Assembly (NCBI RefSeq): GCF_020715685.1
Contig: NZ_CP085840.1
Location: 4,542,891 to 4,606,890, forward strand
Source of the DNA: Dermatobacter hominis
Lineage (GTDB): Bacteria > Actinomycetota > Acidimicrobiia > Acidimicrobiales > Microtrichaceae
Direction of reading: 5' to 3'
DNA length: 64,000 nt
The translations under genes were made by a program, and so were the position numbers. The stretch's first letter is position 1. Every line of letters begins with the position of its first letter. Below are positions 58,508 to 64,000 of the stretch, in pieces. The notes below the pieces were generated by a model. The model worked only from the letters and a program-made list of their open reading frames with translations. It searched no databases and was not told where the DNA came from.

Positions 58508-58574
58508 TCGCGGCGACCCAGGACCCCCGCCTCGCTCGCGGGTCCGCCCATCGGAGTTCCGCCAGACTGGAGGG

Positions 58575-59021
58575 GTGACCGCGGCGGACCTGCGACGCGA
58601 GGTGGATGGAGAGCTGGCGCTCCTGGCCGCGGCGTCGCGGTCGGTCGCCGGGGACGCCACCTACCGCTCCGCGGTCGAGGTGGCGCTGCTGCTCCCGCCG
58701 CCTGCGACGCTCGGCGAGCGGTCGGCGTGGATGAGCCGCTGCGTCGTGACGTGGGCGCTGCTCGACCACCTGCCCGCCCACGATCGCCACGACGCCGTGC
58801 CCGACCCGGTCGCGACCGCCGCGGTCGCAGCACTGGTCGACGACGTGATCGTCCGCCTGCGCGAGCTCGTGCGCGCCCGCCTCGCCGAGACCCGGTCGAT
58901 CGTCTGCGCGGGGTTGTTCGAGCGGGCGCCGTGGGACGAGTCCGACGAGAGTCGCGACCCGGCGCTCGACTCGCTGGTGGTGATGATCGCGATGACCGAC
59001 CGCCACCTCCTCGTCGACTGA
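58575..59021 (+). CDS. Unknown helical protein (DUF4192-like tail possible)
   Basis: A 148-residue protein with a GTG start. It is helical throughout: LRREVDGELALLAAASRSVAG, YRSAVEVALLLPPPATLGERSAWMSRCVVTWALLDHL, ATAAVAALVDDVIVRLRELVRARLAETRSIVCAGLFE and LDSLVVMIAMTDRHLLVD. No signal peptide or motif is recognised. It follows the DUF3303-like gene by 67 bp on the same strand. I cannot assign a family. Confidence 0.55.
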   Translation: MTAADLRREVDGELALLAAASRSVAGDATYRSAVEVALLLPPPATLGERSAWMSRCVVTWALLDHLPAHDRHDAVPDPVATAAVAALVDDVIVRLRELVRARLAETRSIVCAGLFERAPWDESDESRDPALDSLVVMIAMTDRHLLVD

Positions 59022-59199
59022 CCGCACGCGGACGCCCGAGCGCTCGCCCGACCGCGCTCGGGCGTCCGACGACTGAGCGCGGTTCACCGCGAGGTGCCTC
59101 GTTTCACCCGGCTGAGAACCGCGCGCGACCGGAGAAGCGCTGGCAGACTCCCGCCGTCTGGTCCGAGCGGCGGGCCGGCCGAACAATGGGAGAGAGCCT

Positions 59200-59703
59200 G
59201 TGAAGTTCCGTCGACCGATCGCGGCCGTGGGCATGTTGGGCCTGGGACTGCTGGTAGCTGCGGGCTGCCAGCCGAACCCGCCGGCACCGACCGTCCGCGG
59301 CTACAAGTTCGAGATCGTCCGCGGCGGCCCGTTCGTCGTGGGCCAGGCGGAGAACGGTGACCCGATCGCGCTGACCGACACCCCGCCCGAGGTGTTCGTC
59401 GCGGCCGAGGACGAGGACTGCGATCCGATCGCCGAGGCGGCGGACGTGCAGCTCGTGCGGGGCACCTACGTCGAGAACGGCACCACCTACGACGCCTGGT
59501 ACCTCAACGGCGGCGTCATCCAGGCCATCGTGCCGGCCGAGGCCAAGTGCCTGCCCCGGCAGGACGGCAGCAACTACGTCGTGGGCGGCGTCGCCGAGAC
59601 GCTGAACGACGACGGTCCGTTCGACGGCCTGGCCCCCGGCCTGGCGGTGGACGAGCGCATCGGCCAGTCGTCGCCGTTCGCGCTGTACAAGCTGGTCAAG
59701 TGA
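59200..59703 (+). CDS. Secreted lipoprotein of unknown function
   Basis: A 167-residue protein from a GTG start. MKFRRPIAAVGMLGLGLLVAAGC is a signal peptide with a lipobox Cys23, followed by QPNPPAPTVRGYKFE. The mature part has EDEDCDP and AEAKCLP, a Cys pair that may form a disulfide, and beta-like strands such as TYDAWYLNGGVIQAIV. It has no recognised family. A terminator-like hairpin lies 7 bp downstream of the stop. Confidence 0.75.
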   Translation: MKFRRPIAAVGMLGLGLLVAAGCQPNPPAPTVRGYKFEIVRGGPFVVGQAENGDPIALTDTPPEVFVAAEDEDCDPIAEAADVQLVRGTYVENGTTYDAWYLNGGVIQAIVPAEAKCLPRQDGSNYVVGGVAETLNDDGPFDGLAPGLAVDERIGQSSPFALYKLVK

Positions 59704-59709
59704 TCCGGC

Positions 59710-59731
59710 GTGCCGGTCCTCGGGCCGGCAC
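59710..59731 (+). terminator. Terminator hairpin after lipoprotein gene
   Basis: GTGCCGG (59710-59716) pairs with CCGGCAC (59725-59731) around an 8-nt loop. It lies 7 bp after the stop codon. No T-run follows. Confidence 0.6.
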
Positions 59732-59982
59732 GACACGAGGAGCTCCGAGCTCGGGGGGATGCGACCGATCACCGGTCGGGTCCCCCCGAGCTCCGCGTCC
59801 GGTCCCGGGCGGCGCGGCCGTGCGGCAGGTGACGGCTCAGCGGCCGAGCACGTCGTCGAGCCGGTCCCAGCACGGTTCGAGCGGTCCGTGCCGTCGTCCG
59901 AACGGCTCAGACCGGGCGAACCTGGTGGGCCGCGCGGCTCAACGTTCTCCACCGGGGCGCCGCGGCGGCCGACACACCGAGG

Positions 59983-61068
59983 ATGGTCAGGAGGTCCGCG
60001 GTCGGAGCCAGGGGGCGGTCGCTGCTGCCGCCCGCGCCCGCCGTGGCCGGCGCCGCCGACGTGATCGCCGGGATGCGGGTCAAGGTGGTCACGGCCGGCA
60101 CGATGCTGCTGGTCGGCGGGTTGTTCTCGATCGTGACGAGCGGCGACATGGACGCGCTCGCATCGATCTGGGTGCCGATCGCCATCGGTGTCATCTCGTC
60201 GCTGGCCGGGGCGGCGCTGCTGCTCATGCGCCGCGGGGGCTCCGATCGGATGCTGCACGTCGCGCTGCTCCTCGGTGCCGCGGTCATCGTGGTCACCGTC
60301 GGGCTCAGCGACGATGTCGTCGGGCTCATCACCGGCTCGGGCTTCATGGTGTGGGTGTCCGTCTACGCCGCCTGCTTCTTCTCCGTGAGGCAGGCGATCG
60401 TCCACGTCGCGGTCTCCTACGTCGCTCTCGCCGTGGTGGTGACCTACGTCGAGCCCGGACGGGCCGCGCTCGTCGTGGGCGGCAGCCTTGTCAACTCGAT
60501 CGTGATCGGCTGCTGCGTCGGGTGGCTGTCGGTCCGCCTGCGTTCCGCCGCGCTCGTCGACCCGCTCACCGGCGTGGCCAACGCCCGGGCCTGGCGCGCC
60601 GTCGTCGCGACGGAGTTCGACCGGTCCGAGCGTGCAGGGCACCCGGTGTCGGTGGCGTTCGTCGACGTGGACGGGCTCAAGCAGCTGAACGACGCCGACG
60701 GCCACGCCGCCGGCGACGACGCGATCGCCACCGTGGCCCGGACGCTGACGGCCGGGGTGCGGTCGGTCGACCTGGTCGCCCGCGTCGGCGGCGACGAGTT
60801 CATCATCCTGCTGCCCGACGCCACCGAGGACTCGGCCCGTGTGGCCCTGCGGCGCGTCCGCGACGACTCGCCGGTCCCGTTCTCGGTCGGCGTCGCCGAG
60901 CGCCGGCCGGGGGAGTGCCCCGACGAGGTCGTGGACCGTGCCGACCACGAGATGTACGAGATGAAGCGGCGCGGCAGGTCGTCACGCCCTCCGTCGGACC
61001 GACAGGGCGGCGCAGCTGGTGACGGGCACGTCGCCCACCGGCGCCGGCCGATGGCCGACCGGACCTGA
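59983..61068 (+). CDS. GGDEF diguanylate cyclase, membrane-bound
   Basis: A 361-residue protein. The N-half has about six hydrophobic segments, such as VVTAGTMLLVGGLFSIVTSG, SIWVPIAIGVISSLAGAALLLM, MLHVALLLGAAVIVVTVGL and FMVWVSVYAACFF, ending at VIGCCVGWLSVRL. The GGDEF domain starts at ALVDPLTGVANARAW. The active-site motif is GGDEF itself, intact at residues 269-273 (RVGGDEFIILLP). The c-di-GMP inhibitory RxxD site four residues before it (LVAR) is not obvious. It should make c-di-GMP in response to a membrane-sensed signal. Confidence 0.9.
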   Translation: MVRRSAVGARGRSLLPPAPAVAGAADVIAGMRVKVVTAGTMLLVGGLFSIVTSGDMDALASIWVPIAIGVISSLAGAALLLMRRGGSDRMLHVALLLGAAVIVVTVGLSDDVVGLITGSGFMVWVSVYAACFFSVRQAIVHVAVSYVALAVVVTYVEPGRAALVVGGSLVNSIVIGCCVGWLSVRLRSAALVDPLTGVANARAWRAVVATEFDRSERAGHPVSVAFVDVDGLKQLNDADGHAAGDDAIATVARTLTAGVRSVDLVARVGGDEFIILLPDATEDSARVALRRVRDDSPVPFSVGVAERRPGECPDEVVDRADHEMYEMKRRGRSSRPPSDRQGGAAGDGHVAHRRRPMADRT

Positions 61069-61168
61069 GCGGGTCGCTCGCGTCAGCCGCCGAGCTGGCC
61101 GGGCTACTCGCCAGACCGTCGGCGATCATCGAGTCCCTCGACGCGTCGTCCGTGGGAGGCTTGGCGCC

Positions 61169-61996
61169 GTGGAGGGCAGCGGCGACGGCGAGGCGGGGGG
61201 TCGGCCGCCCGACGAGCAGCCCCTCACCGGCGGGGTCGCCAACGCGGGTGCCGTGGTCCGGTCCGGTGCGCACGTGCTGCGACCGTCGAACCCCCACACC
61301 GGGTCCGTCCACGCGTTCCTGCGCGCGCTGCGGGCGGCCGGCTTCGAGGGCGCGTCCGAACCGATCGGCGTCGACCCGGACGGCCGCGAGCGACTGGTGT
61401 TCATCGACGGCGACGTCCCGGTGCCGCCGTACCCCGACTGGGCCCGGACCGACGGCGCGCTCGTGAGCGTGGCCGAGCTCATGGCGGACATGCACCGTGC
61501 CGCGGCGTCGTTCGATCCCGCCGGCCTCGACTGGAGCGATGAGATGGCCGACCCCGTGGGCGGGCCGATCGTGTGCCACAACGAGGTCTGCCTCGAGAAC
61601 GTGGTCTTCCGCGACGGGCGCGCGGTCGGCCTGCTCGACTTCGACTTCTGCGCCCCTGGACGCCCGGTCCGGGACCTGGCGAGCTTCGCCCGCATGTGCG
61701 TGCCCGTCGACGACGACGCCAACGCCGACCGCCTGGGTTGGTCCCGAGCCGACCGCCCGGCCCGCCTCCGGGCCGTCGCCGACGCGTACGGTCTGGCCGC
61801 CGACGGTCGGGCGGAGCTGCTCGCATGTCTCGACCACGACATCGCCCACGGCGGCGAGTTCGTGCTCCGCCACGTGGAGGCGGGCGAGCCGGGGTTCGTC
61901 GCGATGTGGGAGGAGATGGGCGGGATGGCGCGGTTCGACCGGCGACGGGAGTGGTGGGCATCGGCGCGCCCCGCGTTCGCCGCCGCGCTGGCCTGA
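61169..61996 (+). CDS. Aminoglycoside phosphotransferase-like kinase-fold protein
   Basis: A 275-residue protein from GTG 61169, which matches the start of recognisable sequence; the frame is open further upstream. The kinase-fold hallmarks are weak at the N-terminus but clear in the catalytic loop, CHNEVCLENVVF (HGDxxxxN in the family; here the catalytic Asp is replaced by Glu), and in the metal-binding GLLDFDFCAPG. The C-terminal half has VADAYGLAADGRAELL typical of the APH superfamily. The substrate is unknown, and the Asp-to-Glu change leaves its activity uncertain. Confidence 0.8.
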   Translation: MEGSGDGEAGGRPPDEQPLTGGVANAGAVVRSGAHVLRPSNPHTGSVHAFLRALRAAGFEGASEPIGVDPDGRERLVFIDGDVPVPPYPDWARTDGALVSVAELMADMHRAAASFDPAGLDWSDEMADPVGGPIVCHNEVCLENVVFRDGRAVGLLDFDFCAPGRPVRDLASFARMCVPVDDDANADRLGWSRADRPARLRAVADAYGLAADGRAELLACLDHDIAHGGEFVLRHVEAGEPGFVAMWEEMGGMARFDRRREWWASARPAFAAALA

Positions 61997-62059
61997 CCGT
62001 CGGCCGCTCTGGCGGCGCTGGCCGTCGTGAGCTGACGGAAACCGCTGCGAGAGCGGCCG

Positions 62060-62941
62060 TCAGAGGTTGGTGGCGTCGGGCGGCACCACCGACGGATCGG
62101 GCAGCGACTCGTCCACGTGCACGTCGTCCGGCACCGCACCGTCGGGGTGGCACCCGAGCCCGTACGACGCCATGGACAGCGAGCCCAGCTGGTAGCCACC
62201 CACCAGGAGGTCGAGGCCGACGCCGGCGGCATCGGCCATGCCCGCGAGGTACGCGACCGGCAGGAAGTGGTCGGGCGTCGGGACGGCGAGCGCGTAGTCG
62301 GGGTGGCGCTCGAGCTCGACCAGGTCGCCCGGTCGCTCCGTCAGCACCTCGCGGGCGGCGAGGTCGAACGAGCGGGCCCACTCGGTGCCGTCGTCGGGGA
62401 GGCGCGGGTCGAGCCGCCGGAGGTTGTGCACCACGTTGCCGCTGCCCACCACGAGCACGCCCCGGTCCCGGAGCCCGGCGAGCCGTCGACCGAGCTCGAG
62501 GTGCACCTCGAGCGGCTCCGTGCCGTTGATCGACAGCTGCACGACCGGGACGTCGGCGGCCGGGTACATGTGGGCCAGCACGGACCAGGTGCCGTGGTCG
62601 AGACCCCAGCTGTCCCGGTCGAGGCCGACGTAGCTGGGCGACAGGACGTCGGCCACCTCCTCGGCCAACTCGGGCGACCCGGGCGCCGGGTAGTCGAACG
62701 CGAAGAGCTCGTCGGGGAACCCGTAGAAGTCGTGGATCACCGGCGGCGCCGCCATGGCGGTCACGGCCGTGATGTTGACGTACCAGTGGGCCGACACGCA
62801 GAGGATCGCCCGTGGGCGCCCCACCCGCTCGCCGACGTCGGCCCAGGTCTCGGTGTAGGCGTTGTGCTCGAGCGTGTTCATCGGGCTCCCGTGGCCGATG
62901 AACACCGCCGGCATCGCGCCGGTCGTGGGATCGTCGCTCAT
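62060..62941 (-). CDS. Extradiol dioxygenase, DODA/YgiD-like (LigB family)
   Basis: A 293-residue protein. PAVFIGHGSPMN (about residues 12-23) holds the first metal His, and ILCVSAHWYVN holds the second His. A further His lies in LDHGTWSVLAHMYPAADVPVV, and the C-terminal VPTPDHFLPVAYLAGMA carries another. These match class III extradiol ring-cleaving dioxygenases of the 4,5-DOPA dioxygenase type, which open catechol rings using an active-site metal. The substrate in this organism is not known. ATG 62941 is used; the longer open frame is antisense to the decarboxylase. Confidence 0.9.
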   Translation of the reverse strand: MSDDPTTGAMPAVFIGHGSPMNTLEHNAYTETWADVGERVGRPRAILCVSAHWYVNITAVTAMAAPPVIHDFYGFPDELFAFDYPAPGSPELAEEVADVLSPSYVGLDRDSWGLDHGTWSVLAHMYPAADVPVVQLSINGTEPLEVHLELGRRLAGLRDRGVLVVGSGNVVHNLRRLDPRLPDDGTEWARSFDLAAREVLTERPGDLVELERHPDYALAVPTPDHFLPVAYLAGMADAAGVGLDLLVGGYQLGSLSMASYGLGCHPDGAVPDDVHVDESLPDPSVVPPDATNL

Positions 62942-63031
62942 GGTCGCCTCCGCGTCGTCGGACCGGAACCTACTGCGGCCACCGCGTCGCTCAGAGGGCC
63001 ACCGCGTCGTCGGGAGGAGGAGAATGGCCCG

Positions 63032-64000
63032 ATGTCGGACCGGATGCACAGACCCAGCGCGGGTCAGCCTGACGGGCTGGTCGACTCGGTGCTCGACGCG
63101 GCACGGGAGCGCCTGGCCATGGACCCGCCGCCGCTCGACCGGGCCCGGTCCCCTCGGGATCTCGCCGAGGCCGCCGGGCCGGCGATCACGGCCGACGGGA
63201 TCGGCGCCGACCGGGCGTTGGCGCTCTTCACCGACGTGCTGGCCCCGGCGTGCCTGTCGATGGACCACCCCCGCTACCTGGCGTTCGTGCCCAACGCCGC
63301 GACCGAGGCCTCGACCGCGTTCGACCTGCTGGTGAGCGCCAGCAACATCTACGGCGGATCGTGGCTCGAGGGCGCAGGGGCGGTCCACGCGGAGAACGAG
63401 GCGCTGCGCTGGCTGGCCGACGTCGCCGGCATGCCCGAGGGCTCCGGCGGCACGTTCGTCTCCGGCGGATCGATCGCCAACCTCTCCGCCCTGGCCGTGG
63501 CCCGCCACACGTGGCGGTCGCGCCGCCCGGCCGGTGTCCCGGTCCTCGGCGCCGACACAGCCGGTCGCCCGGTGGTCGTCGTGTCGAGCGGTGCCCACTC
63601 GTCGATCGGCTCGGCGCTCGAGCTGCTCGACCTCGAGCCGTTCGTGGTGCCGGGCGACGCGCTCGGCCGGTTCCGGCCCTCGGAGCTGCCCGACGCAGTC
63701 CTCGACGACCTCGACGCGATCGCCGATCAGGTCGTGGCGGTCGTCGCCACCGGCGGCATGACCAACACCGGAGGCGTGGACGACCTGGCGGGCGCCGCCG
63801 ACCTCGCCGCCCGGCTCGGTGCCTGGTACCACGTCGACGCCGCCTACGGCGGGGGCGCGCTGTGCTCGACGCTGCGCCGGCACCTCTTCGACGGCATCGA
63901 GCGCGTCGACTCGATGACGGTCGATCCGCACAAGTGGCTCTTCGCTCCCTACGACTGCGCGGCGATCGTGTACCGCGAGCCGGAGCTCGCCCGCCACACG
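63032..64000 (+). CDS. PLP-dependent group II decarboxylase-like protein (3' end outside window)
   Basis: The frame is open from ATG 63032 to the window end (323 codons), so the C-terminus is missing. The N-terminal PRYLAFVPNAATEASTAFDLLVSA and YGGSWLEGAGAVHAENEALRWL are typical. GTFVSGGSIANLSALAVAR binds the PLP phosphate. HVDAAYGGG supplies the Asp that contacts the pyridine N. DPHKWLFAPYDC carries the Schiff-base Lys301. The family includes aromatic-amino-acid, glutamate and diaminobutyrate decarboxylases; the substrate is not evident. GGGAGGAGGAG at 63012-63022 precedes the start. It is divergent from the dioxygenase. Confidence 0.88.
   Translation, partial: MSDRMHRPSAGQPDGLVDSVLDAARERLAMDPPPLDRARSPRDLAEAAGPAITADGIGADRALALFTDVLAPACLSMDHPRYLAFVPNAATEASTAFDLLVSASNIYGGSWLEGAGAVHAENEALRWLADVAGMPEGSGGTFVSGGSIANLSALAVARHTWRSRRPAGVPVLGADTAGRPVVVVSSGAHSSIGSALELLDLEPFVVPGDALGRFRPSELPDAVLDDLDAIADQVVAVVATGGMTNTGGVDDLAGAADLAARLGAWYHVDAAYGGGALCSTLRRHLFDGIERVDSMTVDPHKWLFAPYDCAAIVYREPELARHT

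Noticed and set aside
62060..63997. 645-residue dioxygenase fusion
   Set aside because: Its upstream half is the reverse complement of a well-supported PLP decarboxylase.

Overview
The window is uniformly GC-rich DNA with many GTG starts, several start codons inside operator palindromes (which suggests leaderless transcripts), and actinobacterial families such as DUF2510, SCO6745-like, F420-type PPOX, SigE-type sigma factors and lipoproteins with Thr/Pro-rich linkers. It is most likely a chromosomal segment of a member of Actinomycetota. The many lipoproteins beginning Cys-Gln-Pro or Cys-x-Pro-Pro would fit the class Acidimicrobiia, but that placement is an inference. No ribosomal RNA, phage, insertion sequence or CRISPR array was seen.

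Layout. 1-13.4 kb: ordinary metabolic and stress genes. These include an inositol phosphatase, a Nudix hydrolase, an SDR, a PPOX protein, an ArsR/SRPBCC pair with a two-site operator, tRNA-Val, a sulfotransferase, a secreted ScyD-like protein, an SCO6745-like protein, a SnoaL-like protein, a zinc alcohol dehydrogenase, a two-repeat ABM-like protein, and an alpha/beta hydrolase divergent from an XRE-MmyB regulator. 13.5-20.4 kb: about twelve short, mostly unknown genes, ten on the minus strand, nearly every one ending at a copy of a 10-bp motif (CCGGCACTAC or close variants on the plus strand). At four boundaries the motif lies in a long imperfect hairpin that holds or adjoins the stop codon. 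This looks like a gene-cassette array (integron-like, without an integrase in view) whose recombination sites lack the usual GTT/AAC core. It is the most interesting part of the window.

20.9-34.7 kb: secreted lipoproteins, a VOC protein, DUF1801, a lipoprotein esterase overlapping an amidase, DUF4349, membrane proteins, a degenerate receiver fused to a thioredoxin-reductase-like flavoprotein followed by a DUF1059 mini-protein, DUF427, and a RibD/DHFR-like reductase. 34.8-37.2 kb: two divergent ArsR-SRPBCC modules whose operators overlap the arsR start codons. 37.2-43.5 kb: a DNA polymerase I-like enzyme, a Gfo/Idh oxidoreductase, an EamA transporter, DUF2200, SRPBCC, a His-rich methyltransferase and an SDR.

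43.7-47.0 kb: a minus-strand cluster of a ribbon-helix-helix regulator, a DUF4097 protein, and an ABC-2 ATPase and permease. Three TGACGTCA palindromes spaced 11 bp apart lie on the regulator start. 47.0-58.0 kb: an AlkD-like protein, a CadD-like transporter, TetR/MFS and TetR/DUF2071 divergent pairs with clear operators, a leishmanolysin-like protease, and a sigma factor overlapping a membrane beta-propeller gene. 58.2-64 kb: small unknown proteins, a lipoprotein, a GGDEF diguanylate cyclase, a phosphotransferase, a LigB-type dioxygenase, and a PLP decarboxylase cut by the window end.
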